Below the pieces are notes generated by a model. The model saw only the letters and a list, made by a program, of their open reading frames with translations, did no database searches and was not told the DNA's origin. A DNA stretch of 64,000 nt from Azadirachta indica (lineage: Eukaryota > Streptophyta > Magnoliopsida > Sapindales > Meliaceae), in the NCBI GenBank assembly GCA_022749755.1, contig CM040440.1, positions 11,767,269-11,831,268 of the forward strand. Direction: 5' to 3'. The position numbers and the translations under genes were made by a program. How positions within the stretch are numbered: position 1 is the first letter of the stretch; each line of letters starts with the position of its first letter. Positions 11,231 through 22,539 of this stretch are shown piece by piece.

Positions 11231-12437
11231 TATATTGGAGAATGGAGAAATAGAAAGTGTTAGCTCAAGTGAGGATGAGATGCCACCATTAGAGAATTGT
11301 TCTGATGTTGAAGTAGAAAAACCTGTGCATGGTGATTTGCTGGTTACAAGGAGAGCCCTAAGTATGCATAGCTTAAGGATGATGTTAATGAGGAGCAACG
11401 TGAGCATATTTTTCATACAAGATGCCATGTGAAGGATATGGCGTGTACTATGATCATTGATAGTGGAAGTTATATTAATGTTGTTAGTACTTTGTTGGTA
11501 GATAAGTTAAATTTGCATACCATAAAGCATTCTAAACCGTACAAATTGTAATGGCTGAATGAATGTAGAGAAGTGAGGGTAACCAAGCAAGTTCTAATTT
11601 CCTTTTCAATTTGTAAGTATGAGGATGAGGTTCTATGTGATGTGGCACCAATGCATGTTAGTCATATATTGCTTGGTTGACTATGACAGTTTGATCGAAA
11701 GGTTACACATGATGGGTATAAAAATCGTTATTCTTTTGTAATGAATAACCGAATTGTTGTACCAACCCCTCTCAAACCTTTGCAAGCTTATGAAAATCAT
11801 ATTAGAATAACAAGAGAACGTAAAATAAGAGAAGAAAAAATGTGTGAGCAAGAGGAAAAGAAAAAGAAAGAAAGTGAACAAGGAAAAAAAAAGAGAGCAA
11901 GTGAAACCGAGAGAAAAAGTGCAAGTGGAACGAGTGAGGCCGAAAGGAAAATTGGAGAAAAGTGTGCAAAAAGGAGAGAAAAGTAAGGGAATGAAGTATT
12001 TGCTAAAAAAAATGAGGTTAAGAGTGTTATGATTGCAAGGCAGTAACTACTTGTACTTATGTACAAGAATGTTTACTTTTCTATCAATGACCTTAACTCC
12101 TTTTTACCTAGTGTTGATGTGTCTTTATTACAGGAGTTTGCAGATTTATTTTCCGAGGAGATTCCCCATGGATTACCTCTCTTAAGAGGTATTGAGCATT
12201 AAATAGACTTCATACGCAGTTTCGCCATACCAAATTGACCTGCTTATAGAGTTAATCGCGAGAAAATAAAGGAGATACAAAGGCAAGTGGATGAGTTAAT
12301 GCAAAAGGGTTTTGTAAAGGAAAGTTTTAGCTCATGTTCGGTTCTTGACATCGTAGTTCTAAAGAAAGATGGAACATGGCATATGTGTGTGGATTGTCAA
12401 GCCATTAACAAAATAATAGTTAAGTATAGACATCCTA
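11231..12437 (+). pseudogene. Gypsy protease and N-terminal reverse transcriptase relic
   Basis: The retroviral-type protease motif IIDSGSYINVVS is at about 11453-11488, so the catalytic Asp-Ser-Gly survives. A lysine/glutamate-rich linker follows at about 11815-12030. The reverse transcriptase begins with FADLFSEEIPHGLP (near 12140), then AYRVNREKIKEIQRQVDELM and VVLKKDGTWHMCVDCQAINK. The frame is broken by stops. It is cut at 12437 by the solo LTR insertion and resumes at 15702. Confidence 0.8.
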
Positions 12438-14529
12438 TGTCACACCCCGACCCTCGATGGTTGAGGAGTGATCTATCGTATACATAATATAACAGCTAAT
12501 ACATATGACTAAGAAATCTATCCAAAAAATCATAACTTCATGAGCAATTTATGAAGTCAAATGATCTTTAAGTTTAGCTTCCAAAACATGAAAACGATGA
12601 ATTAATAAACTAAACATAAATTCAACACCCTAAAATCTTGGGAACCAAAGGACACCAGAAGTTTTGCCAAATCTACTATGCTCACACGATCACTTATCTA
12701 GGAATCACAGTAAATTATAATGAGTATTAACTCAGTAAGTATACTAGTTTTTCATATACGAAAATACATACATATAATGCATGAGCATGGCATGCAACAT
12801 AACAAAAAAAAAACATTGTTTGTTCTTAAAGAATGCATAGAACAAATCACTTTCAACTTATGCATAACATAAATTTACTTTCAAACTTTTATTCATATAT
12901 AGTTAGGAATATCTTCATTCAATTACTACTTAGTATGACTTTACATATCACATATTACATATTGAGCCTAAGTCACTCATCTATGACTTACTGTATATAG
13001 GGTATCGCAAGTGGGTACAAAATTTCTCACACAAGGAACACTCATACCCGAAGGTAAGAGCCACATTCTCACCCTGATCATCGACAAGTCCTCCCACATG
13101 CACAAATCCATCGACGCACGAATGCGAAGACTCACAAGACCCAGGGGTACCCAAGGCCTCTCCTATGTCATACGGAACACATAACACATATCACATTTAC
13201 CAAACCCGAAGGAATGTCCATACATATTAAAAGGCTCCACAAATACTTATAATTGCCTACTAAGAAAGTAATGAACTTGGATACCCTTAAAAATACAAAG
13301 TCTTACTTTTATAAACATTTTTTTTACAAAATCACTTTCTCATTTCTCAAACGCGTGATACATGAGTTCATGCTAATGCAATGCTCAATTACTTATGCAC
13401 AATCACATAAAAAAATATGTTAACATATACTTGTAAGAAATTGATACCTTCATAAATAATTCAGAACACTTGTAAACATAGTCACATATAAATATATATA
13501 TGTTCATTGTGATCCTAGTTAGAAAGTCTAGTATACTTACCTTTTGATGCTCCAAGCAAATGGAAATCACTCTAATCCTAAAATCAAGGAATAATTCTCA
13601 TAAGTCTCAAAACCAAAAGTATAGAACACTTATTATTTGCAAAACTTAGTCACTTGCCTCTAGTATGTTTATTGAATATACCTAGGTCCCTGGTTTTTAA
13701 TAAATTAACCATCTAACTAATGGATATGAGACTTTGTAGAAATCACCTAGACACATATATAGACACAGTAAAATTTTGGGAATAAAATACACTTCGAAGC
13801 TATTTTAAATAATTTCTATTTTGGGCTTCTCAGATTCTGTCAATCACAACTTTTAGTGAGATAGCTCAATTTGAAAATTAATAATAAATCCACTACTTGG
13901 AATTAGCACATGAAATTTTAATATGTTATAATAAACATGGCAATAAACCGTTATCTGAATTTTCACAATTTTTTGAGATTGTTTGATTAACCCAGAAAAT
14001 TTTAACATTTAGGAATTATGCAGGAATTAATATTTTCCAGCATCTCAGGGTCAGATTCAAAATTCCATATAAAATCGAAAACATAATATTTTTGAATAAA
14101 GTAAAATTGATCATGACCCTTAAGATGTCTAGTTTACTTGGTTAAAACAGTTTGTCAATTATACAAGATATGAATTTATAAAATTCTTGCATCGAGCCAC
14201 TGTCTAAGGTCTAGATTTTGCAAAAGTTTTCCTTGTTATCAATACTTAGTCCTACAAATTCTTTAATCATTTTCATCACCAAAATTCAAGCTTATAGACT
14301 ATAATTGACCTATGTCTTCAATATTCTCATGAGATTCTTAAGTAAAATATGTGTCTTTACTTCAGATTAATAACATAAAACATAATAAAAGTTCAAGGGA
14401 TTATTGGATTACCTTGGTTATTCTCAACTTTTCTCAAAAACACTAAGTCTCTTAAACTCTTATCTCCTTCTCTTGAAAGCTTTACTACTCATTTGATGCC
14501 TAAGCTTTAGTGAGGAGAGTTATTTATAG

Positions 14530-14768
14530 TTGAAGCCAATCATCATAGGTCATTGATTTGATTGTTATACCTAACACTTAACCAAATTTCAACCATCTAT
14601 TTTAGTAATTGAAACCAATCATTCTAGATCATTGATTTTGTTGTTATACCTAACACCTAACCAAATCTTAACCATCCATTTTAATATATGAAACCAATCA
14701 TCATAAATCATTGATTTGGTTGTTACACCTAACACTTAATCAAATCTCAACCATCCATTTTAGTAGTT
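14530..14768 (+). repeat. 79-bp minisatellite, 3 copies, inside the solo LTR
   Basis: The unit begins near GAAACCAATCATCATA and recurs at 14532, 14611 and 14690, a 79-base period with minor changes. It contains the phrase TTGTTATACCTAACACTTAA. It lies close to a TATA-like TTATTTATAG and may be repeated LTR upstream-region sequence. Confidence 0.8.
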
Positions 14769-14867
14769 GGTCTCCTTAAAAAAATGGGTTAAGGAAGTTG
14801 GATTTTCATGATCTTTTCTCTTTCTAAAACCTTAATACTTAAGGTTAAACTTGCATTTTGGGTCTTA

Positions 14868-14950
14868 TTAAGTAAGCTCATACTTAATATTATATTCACC
14901 CATATAACTTAATAAGCTCATACTTAAATATTATATTCACCCATATAACA
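14868..14950 (+). repeat. Short tandem duplication, about 40 bp x 2
   Basis: The phrase TAAGCTCATACTTAA...TTATATTCACCCATATAAC occurs twice in succession. Confidence 0.75.
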
Positions 14951-15054
14951 CTTCTAAAATACTTATAAAGCCTACAAAACCAAGAATCAATTAATTTATC
15001 TAAGTTTTAGCATACAATATACATGCATAGGTAAATAAATGTCATATTATTGAG

Positions 15055-15678
15055 TATGGATGGCAAAATTCTCTGTGGGGCCCCAAACCTATGGGGATCC
15101 ACCCCCAACGGGGTAGAATTCAGATAAATTTACAGAGAATGGGGTGGGGACGGGGAGAAATTAATCCCCAATTTATTAACGGGACAGGGATTGGTTTACC
15201 TCTCCCCACCCCATTTCCCATTAAAACATAATATAAATATATTATAGTTTACAAATTAAATTTTATATATGTAAATATAATTTTCTATTATAATTTCTAA
15301 AATTATATATTATAATTAAATATAATTAATAATAAAAAATTATGAAGTCATGAATTAATGTTATAAAAAATAGAATATATAAATAAAAAGTAAAAAATTA
15401 AAAATTAAAAAGATCTTATATTGTGTTTTTAATAATATATTAATAATATTTTTATTTAAGTTAATTACATTCTTATATTATTAAAATTAATTTATAAAAA
15501 TAATATAAAATAAGGAATTGATATGGGGATGGGGAACTCATTCCCCGTGTGGGAATTCTCCATCTCCATCCCATTAAATTTAATGGGAAATGGAACGAGA
15601 AATGAGGGTTAAAACAGAAAACGGGGTGGGGAATGGGGCATGCCTCCCTACTCCCACTCCACCCCATTGGCATCCCTA
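15055..15678 (-). mobile_element. Non-autonomous hAT element, family A, TSD TTATTGAG
   Basis: The ends are TATGGATGGCAA and TTGGCATCCCTA (inverted), flanked by perfect 8-bp repeats TTATTGAG (15047-15054 and 15679-15686). An 8-bp TSD with T/CAGGG-like ends is the hAT pattern. The subterminal regions are rich in G or C runs and the centre is very AT-rich. It is the reverse orientation of the copies at 39041 and 43583. No transposase is encoded. Confidence 0.85.
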
Positions 15679-15701
15679 TTATTGAGGGGTATTACATCCT
15701 A

Positions 15702-15993
15702 TCCCTAAATTAGATGATATGCTTAATGAATTGTATAGCTTTTGTTTATTTTCTAAAATTGATTTAAAGAATGACTATTATCAAATTTGCATGAAAGAGG
15801 GATATGAATGGAAGATAACATTTAAAACTAAATATGAATTGTATGAGTGGTTAATAATGCCTTTTGGTTTGACTAATGTACCTAGTACATTCATGAGGTT
15901 AATGAATCATGTCCTACGTGCCTTCATAGGGAAATTTGTGGTAGTTTACTTTGATGATATTTTAGTTTATAGTAAAAATTTGTAGCTTGCTAT
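15702..15993 (+). pseudogene. Gypsy reverse transcriptase, second part
   Basis: It continues the domain broken at 12437: [23 protein letters not shown] and the catalytic YFDDILVYS motif (about 15948-15974) are all readable. The frame ends after SKNL at 15985 and passes at once into integrase-like LAIIQKNLK. The thumb, RNase H, the integrase zinc finger and most of the integrase core are therefore deleted, roughly a kilobase or more compared with intact relatives. Confidence 0.85.
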
Positions 15994-16707
15994 TATTCAA
16001 AAAAACTTAAAATAATGGGAGAAGCGTTTGCCACATATTGAGTTTGCATATAATAGGTCTGTTCATTCTATTACTTCTTTTTCACTTTTTGAAATTGTTT
16101 ATGGCTTTAATCATTTAACTTCTATGGATATTTTATCTTTTCCTATTAATGAACATGATAATCTTGATGGTAAGAAAAAGACAAATTTTGTGAAAGATTT
16201 ACATGCTAAAGTTCAGGCTAACATTGAAAGGAAGAATGAGTAATATGCTAAGCAAGCTAATAAGGAGCGTTTGAAGGTTATTTTTCAACAGATTGGTTTT
16301 GGGTGCATATGCGTAAAGAGAGATTTCCTACACAAAGGAAATCGAAATTACAGCCTAGAGGAGATGGACATTTTCAAGTCTTGGAGAGAATCAATGATAA
16401 CGCCTACAAACTAAATTTACCAGACAACTATGGTAATGTAAGTGCGACTTTTAATGTTACTGATTTATCTTTATTTGATGTAGGTGATTCGAGAATGAAT
16501 TCTTTCGAGGAGGGAGGGAATAATGGAGATCGAGGTGCTGGCCAAATCGTTCAAGCTAACATTCTCAAATATTTTCAAGATCTTTTACTAGGAATCAGTG
16601 TTCCAATGATTAAGGCAAAGACAAAGAGGATGAAAAAGCCTTTACAAGGCTTAATCATGGAAATGCATGACAAAAAAGTTATTCTAAAAGATTCTAAACT
16701 GTTTTAG
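15994..16707 (+). pseudogene. Gypsy integrase C-terminal relic, running into the 3' LTR
   Basis: It contains [25 protein letters not shown], a frameshift near 16280-16300, then [16 protein letters not shown] and [17 protein letters not shown]. The reading frame crosses the polypurine tract ([10 protein letters not shown]) and continues 61 codons into the LTR to a TAG at 16705. The equivalent tail is found in the other elements of this window, so LTR-encoded C-termini are a family trait here. Confidence 0.8.
16507..16523 (+). promoter_or_regulatory. Polypurine tract of the plus-strand gypsy element
   Basis: GAGGAGGGAGGGAATAA, ending at the TGGAGATC start of the 3' LTR. This is the cleanest polypurine tract in the window. 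Confidence 0.75.
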
Positions 16708-17273
16708 AAGTTTTCAAAATTTCGACAAAGATAATCATGTATCTTTATGTGCAAGAAGAAGATTAAAATAGACTTGTGCTACTAATTCCTCATGCCACAT
16801 GAATAATTTGGGTTTTTGAAGATTCCTTATTTTATATAGAATTAGTTTCCTAATTTGTTTAAGATTATTATTTTTTATGTTTTTTAATTAGGTTAGGATT
16901 ATAATTTTTTCTTTAATTTAGGATTTTTATTCCTAATTAACTTAAGATTTCTATTCCTATTTAATTTTAAAATGATATTTACTTGCCTATATAAAGGCAG
17001 TAACTATGTAAAACGAATTATCATTACATTATTAATAATATTGAAATATTTTGAGCAATTATAATTTTGCCTTTTTGTGTTCGTGGTAGAATATAATATC
17101 TTAACTTATTAAAAAAGTAATCAACTTTTGTGGTATCTTCAAGATTGGAATTTTAAGGATTTATTTCCTTAAATTCTAAACTGATTATCTATAACTTATT
17201 TTCTAATTCATGGGGTGCGTATAACATCTGATTCAAGAGTTTTTAGAGCAAGTCATCTAGTGGGTTCTTATCA
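16524..17273 (+). mobile_element. 3' LTR of the plus-strand gypsy element
   Basis: It starts TGGAGATCGAGGTGC and ends GTTCTTATCA, matching the 5' LTR at 8547-9272 with many substitutions and small indels. It has the conserved TATATAAAGG box near 16988. Confidence 0.75.
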
Positions 17274-18000
17274 CTATTGCTCAATGAATAGAGCTTTAAG
17301 ATATAATTTAATTAGATTAAATTATAAAGCTTTTTGTAAAGAATATTCAATTCAAGAGTGCAACTTTGGATTTTTAGTGAAATAGGCCAAAGTTAATAGA
17401 CAAAGTACACTACAATTATGAAATAATTGCGTACAGGGAAAACTCTATTGGAGATTGTTAATTGAATATATTCATCAAGGTCTCTTGAATAGTTACAATT
17501 TTGTAAGCTAAAATAAGTAGAATCAAAGAGAAAATATATATTTAATTTAATTGAGTCAATTGGAGAATAAATCCTACACAGAAAATTAAATAGATTAGGT
17601 AAATTATTAAATTAATAAATATTAATAAATATTAATTTATAATTAGACCTATTATGGGCCAACTATTTAATTAATAAGATTAATTAATGAGTTTGTTATT
17701 CAATTAATGAGATTAATTAAACAAGTGAATTTAAGTTAAATTAGATTAATTTAAGCCAAAAAGCTTGAGTCTAACTCATATTAGAGTTATGATTTGGTGG
17801 AATACTATAAAAAAGAAGCTAAAATGAATTAAAAAAAAAAGGAACACACTAGTCAATTTTGGCTTCCTATGTTCTTGCTAAGCGTTCTTTTTCTTTGATT
17901 ATATTTTACAATTGATGCTCATATATCAACTTCTTGCACAAAAAAGCAGACATACTTAAAAATTTAAGTTAGTGAAAAGGCACAAAAATCCAATATTTTT
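17274..18000. other. AT-rich intergenic sequence
   Basis: No gene or terminal motif was recognised. Short AATTAAT-type runs are frequent (about 17610-17750). Confidence 0.4.
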
Positions 18001-20058
18001 TTGAAAACTATACCCCCGAGGTCTTATTCCTAAAGATGCTTCCGCTATGGATTTGATCCGTATACATCCTTTTGGGTTTCAACACACTTTCGCTTTACTA
18101 TTTCAGAAATGCCTTGGAGACCCCTATTTTTAGCTCCGTCTCCGTTAACAAAGCAACTTTAGGGGCAAAAATGTATTTGAATACGGATAAAGTGTAAAAT
18201 GACAGTAATGGTGATGTAAGTCAGAACTAATCCCTAATGTAATGTCGAAAAAGGAAGTACTTTTTCTTCCTTTTTTTTTTTTCTAAGAAATAAATAACAC
18301 AGACTCTTTGTCATTCTGGTATGCTTCAACTTAGCTCCAGAAAACCCCACATCTGATGCCTAATTATGACCTGTTAAAGTATGGTAGAAAGCTTACATTG
18401 TACGCCATGGAAAGCTTTTGTGAAGATGAAGATTCTGCAACAATGAGAACGGAGAAAGCATCAGCAGCACACAACATATTTGATGCTAAGTCATCACAAT
18501 CGGCATGGTTAAGTGGGAACACGAGTTGTAGAGAAGGGAAAATATGAGTTTGGGTTAGATAGAATATGGGTTTGTTTGGAGTGGAAAATGAATGTTGTTT
18601 GTTTTTGTTAAAACTGGGTATGGTATAGAATGTGTGTGAAAAAATGGCTATGGTGGGAGGCGGAGGAGGTAGCGGCTCCGGCGAAAATTCGGGCGAGGAG
18701 GGTATAATTTCAGCAGGATTCATGAGAATGGAAATAGAAATAGAGGACGATCAGCAACTCATGTTTATGGAGTTGACTAATAGAGAGAATACAATTTTTA
18801 ATAAATTAAAAATGTTTATATAATAAAATAAAATATTTTCTTCTCTTATTTTATATATATTTATATTTTTAAATATATTTATATATGTATGTATTAATGT
18901 TCGTTTGATTTTGTTAATGTTGAATTATTATTGTTAACAATCTAATATGAAGTATATGCAAACTCAAATTCACCTAGTTTTCTTGTTGATGGAGGGTATA
19001 ATGGGAATAAAATATTACTAATTATGCATTAATTAAGGAATTATTTACAAATTAGATATAGTTCAAGTTTTTAGTTTAAGAAAATAATTTTATATTGACT
19101 GGAGATTGATCCAAAGAGGTAAAAAAAAAAATACTATTAATCAGCTCAGAAAGAGAAGAGAGAATAAAAAAAATGTTATAGATTATAATATAAATTAGTT
19201 TTTTTTTAATCTTATAATTTAAATTAAATTTTTATCAATTATAACATGAGTGAAATTTAAATATTAAATTTTTTATTTGAAATTAAGAGAATTTAGCTAC
19301 TGAAATTAAACTAATCAACAATCAATAAGCATAATTATATATACATAACTTTTGCATAAATCATGTTCACGTGGAATATATTTATGCTATATGCACAAGA
19401 TTATTTTAATCATATATTTTAAAGAGTTGATTGTAAATTCTATATCACACATGTTATATTTTAAATTTTAACAAGCCTAGTACTTGAAATATTATAGAAA
19501 AACATTTAATGGTGATATTTTTATTGGTTTTTTCTTGTTTAGCCATAGATTTTATATTATTTTTATACAAATTTATAGATATATTGTTAGTTGTGAGAGA
19601 TAGATTTTATGATCTGCTGATGGTGAGAGAAAAGAAGTTTGCATTTGTTGATGTTGGACAAAAGGTGCTGCTTTTTATATATACGACGGCCATTTTTTTA
19701 AACCGTTGGGAAATAGTTGTTGGAGTGCTCTTTTTACCCTTCTTATTACTGCTGTATTATTGAGTTTTGATACTATGCACATAAAAGAAAAATTAAAAAT
19801 GGCCTAATTTTATCTTTTTAATCATTGTAATTATAGTAAAATTAGTATTTTTAATTTTCAAAAAAATAAGTATTTGACATGTATTTTGCAATTTAGGGGC
19901 CCACATGTCAGCATTAGAGGGTATAAAAATAATTGCTCCTTAAAGTTACTTATCTAACAGAGATAGAACTAATAGTAGGGGTCCTTAGGACATTTCTAAA
20001 ACAGTGAGGGCAAGTGACTATTTATCCCAAACTCTAGGGGAGTGAAAGGTATTTTTCC
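18001..20058. mobile_element. Possible Pack-MULE-type element with inverted ends
   Basis: 18075-18180 and 19915-20025 are imperfect inverted repeats. The left phrase TTTCAGAAATGCCTTGGAGACCCCT pairs with the right arm read in reverse (TTTTAGAAATGTCCTAAGGACCCCT). The left arm carries about 80 extra bases. Between the arms lies a locally GC-richer, gene-like stretch (18364-18723). No transposase or clear 9-bp TSD was found, so the class is inferred from arm length and gene-fragment content. Confidence 0.4.
18364..18723 (-). pseudogene. Gene-fragment-like sequence, possibly N-terminus of a D-type cyclin
   Basis: This minus-strand frame has a Pro/Ser-rich stretch (SPEFSPEPLPPPPPT) and then DCDDLASNMLCAADAFSV. 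The latter resembles the N-terminus of plant D-type cyclins, which carry a Leu-x-Cys-x-Glu Rb-binding motif. Here the motif would read MLCAA, so it is lost. An ATG at 18504-18506 lies one base out of frame with the cyclin-like residues, suggesting a frameshift just after a start codon. The Pro/Ser part upstream would then be former 5' leader. The similarity is short and the identity is tentative. Confidence 0.3.
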
Positions 20059-20159
20059 TTTAAAGAGATCAACAAAATGATAAAAATAACTAAAAGATTA
20101 CAAAATTTAATAATCTAAAGACATGGAGCCTATATAACAGTAATTTTTTGTGATTTGGT

Positions 20160-20545
20160 GAAAAAATTTAAAATAAATTGAGAAATAATTATTTTGTTGT
20201 TATATAAAGTAAGTGTCTATAGAAATAATTAATTTGTAAAGTAAATATATAATTATTTTCTTTTTGTTTTAAATAAATATTAAAGAAATAATTATTATGC
20301 AAGTCAATAATTATTTTATTTTTATGTAAAATAAGTATTTATAGAAATAATTATTATGTAAGTTAATATATAATTATTTTCTTTTTGTGTTAAGTAAATA
20401 TTTAGTGAAATAATTATTATGAAAAGTAAATAATAATTTTATTTGTATGCTAAGTAAGTATTTATAGAAATAATTATTATGTAAAATAAATATATAATAA
20501 TTTTGTTTTTATATAAGGTAAATATTTATAAAAATATATTTAAAT
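20160..20545 (+). repeat. 60-bp AT-rich minisatellite, about 6 copies
   Basis: The core GAAATAATTATTATGTAAG recurs near 20164, 20223, 20285, 20344, 20408 and 20467, spaced 59-64 bases. The cores are separated by variants of TATATAATTATTTTCTTTTTGT. Confidence 0.8.
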
Positions 20546-22539
20546 AAATATTGGTGGGCCCGAGCATATGTAAATATTGGTGTGTGGGCCCGGTCACATA
20601 TAAATATTGGTTGACGTGATGGCATTTTGCTATTTTACCCCTAAAATTTGAATTTTTCTGTCATCTTAATTAATAGAAGGATGTAACGAAATATTTTTGA
20701 AATTTTAGGAACGTAATAGACAATTCATTGAAATTTGAGGGGTGTTCAGGATATTTTTCTTATATAAAATAATGAACATATCAATGACTTAATATCATTG
20801 ATTCATTAAACAAGGATCTAGATGATAATGTTATGACAATATGTTGTTCTTTAATATTTTATTAATCATTAGGGATCTCTCCAATATTATTCCACCTTCA
20901 ATCTCAAAAACATTTTAAAATGAAAGACTTGGCTTTGATAGCCCGGATTGAAGCCTGTGTTTCATTAGAAATATCAAAAATCCTGGTCAGGCCCGAGTTT
21001 TACAGAAATACTTGGGTTAGACCCAGGCTTCGGCCCGGGTGTTTTGTAAAACCATGGTTGTCGTGGATTCTGGATTTGAGATTGATTTTTATGAGTTTCA
21101 AAATTGATTTGGTTATATAGTGTGGTTACGAGTCTGATTTGCTTAATTGTCGAGGATTTAAAATGAAATGTGAACTTTTTAATTTCATTTGATTTGCTTT
21201 ATTTATGAGTTGTGATATGTTGCAATTAAATTGATGAGGCTCTTAGGAATAAGTTTATGAGAAGCTATTGATGAAGATGAATGGTGTGTATATTCACGAT
21301 TCACCATTTTTTTTCCAGAAAGTTGCTATCTATTCTTGGGAAATTATTTCAGTTTCACATAAGTTGCTGGAATTAGTAAGAATTTCAGTTCATACAAATT
21401 TATGGAATTAGGACAGAAATGTAGTTTGTGTAAATTTCCTAAAAGGAGTAACGTTAGAAACACTCAAAATTTAGAAACGAGAGAGAGAGAGAGAGAGATA
21501 ATAGTGAAAATTAAAAGAGAGAACTTTTAAATTATAAAAATATTTTATTTGCGGATATTTACTAGAAAAAACGATAAGTATGAGATTAGTTTATTGGTTA
21601 AAAAATGAGTAAAGAATACCATAAGAAAGGGTAAGGTATTTACCCCTTTTGCTCATTAGAGAAAAGATTTGAATCCTCATAATTGTATTATAGTAGATTT
21701 TCTGTGAATTAAGGGCAAAATTTGTCTAAATTAAGCATTGACTTGCATAGGAGGCGTCAAATTTACAATAATCTCGACTTCCAATTCTTCATAAATTTTG
21801 ATCTAAATAATATGATAGGGGCAAAAAGTACTTTTATTAGTTCATTATACTTAATGGCTAAATTTAATGGAAATAGCCAATAGTAGGGATGTGATGATGA
21901 CTTGCAATAAATCAAATTAGATTTGAAAATTGTCAATATATGAAAGGAATATGTTTGAAAGTAATCTTAAATTTGTTTTTATCCAACATAAATTTACCTA
22001 CAAAATATGAAATAATTAACAATTGTGCTTCTTAAAATTAAGCGTGAGCATATAGTTCTGATTATAGGCCTAGTTTCAGATTGTTAAAGTATTATTGATA
22101 CTTAAGAATAGACTATAGGTCCATACTTAGGTACAATATGCAATAACATTGTTTTTACCAATCAACATATGTAAGATTCAAGGCTATACTGCCAATCATC
22201 CTTTGGTAGGGGTGGTTGGTACCCATGCCCTCTAAATGAATGATAAGGGGCCAATTTCTCCCAGTGTGTAGGAAAAGCTAATTTTTCTCCTAAAATGGTA
22301 GAGGTAGATTTTACCCAATTAGGTGCGATTTATGAGCAATACAAATAATGTAGATTTCATATAATTTGATACAAATTTTTAGGCAATGCTAGCCTAGATT
22401 TAATCAACACCCTTTATTTTTAGTAGATTTTCGATGTAATTGATAAATCAATTTTTGTCTTAGCATGTTGTTATGTTTTTGTTTCTTATTCATGTATTTT
22501 ATTTTAAAATTTTATTACTTGAGTTTCTGTTTATTACTT
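20546..22539. other. Intergenic sequence without recognised genes
   Basis: 20560-20600 repeats a short GTGGGCCCG...AAATATTGG phrase. 20640-20760 resembles a transposon end (ACCCCTAAAATTTGAA, GAGGGGTGTTCAGGATATTTTT). Nothing codes convincingly. Confidence 0.35.
21479..21498 (+). repeat. (GA)n microsatellite
   Basis: About ten uninterrupted GA units. Confidence 0.9.

Larger units (their letters stand above)
12438..15696 (+). mobile_element. Solo LTR inserted into reverse transcriptase, TSD TCCTA
   Basis: The insertion starts TGTCACACCCC and ends GGGGTATTACA, an LTR-like pair of complementary ends. It is flanked by the direct repeat TCCTA (12433-12437 and 15697-15701). Reverse-transcriptase coding sequence continues across the repeat (RHPM before, HPIPKLDD after), which proves an insertion. 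No internal PBS, gag or pol was seen, so it is most simply a solo LTR of about 2.6 kb carrying the hAT insertion at 15055-15678. The TGT-ACACCCC ends are common in plant gypsy LTRs. The family is otherwise unassigned. Confidence 0.8.
8547..17273 (+). mobile_element. Decayed Ty3/gypsy element with both LTRs and nested insertions
   Basis: The order on the plus strand is LTR, PBS, gag, protease, reverse transcriptase, (deletion), integrase tail, PPT, LTR. The two LTRs differ at many sites, indicating an old insertion. A 3.26-kb solo LTR splits the reverse transcriptase, and a large internal deletion joins reverse transcriptase to the integrase tail. No matching 5-bp TSD was found at the outer ends. 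Every coding domain carries stops or frameshifts. Confidence 0.8.

Noticed and set aside
11741..12032. Lys/Glu-rich frames that look like a charged coiled-coil protein
   Set aside because: They lie between protease and reverse transcriptase of the gypsy element and are the linker of the polyprotein in shifted frames.
19509..19763. Hydrophobic 84-residue plus-strand frame
   Set aside because: AT-rich sequence gives Phe/Leu/Ile-rich frames by chance. There is no motif and it lies inside a transposon-like region.
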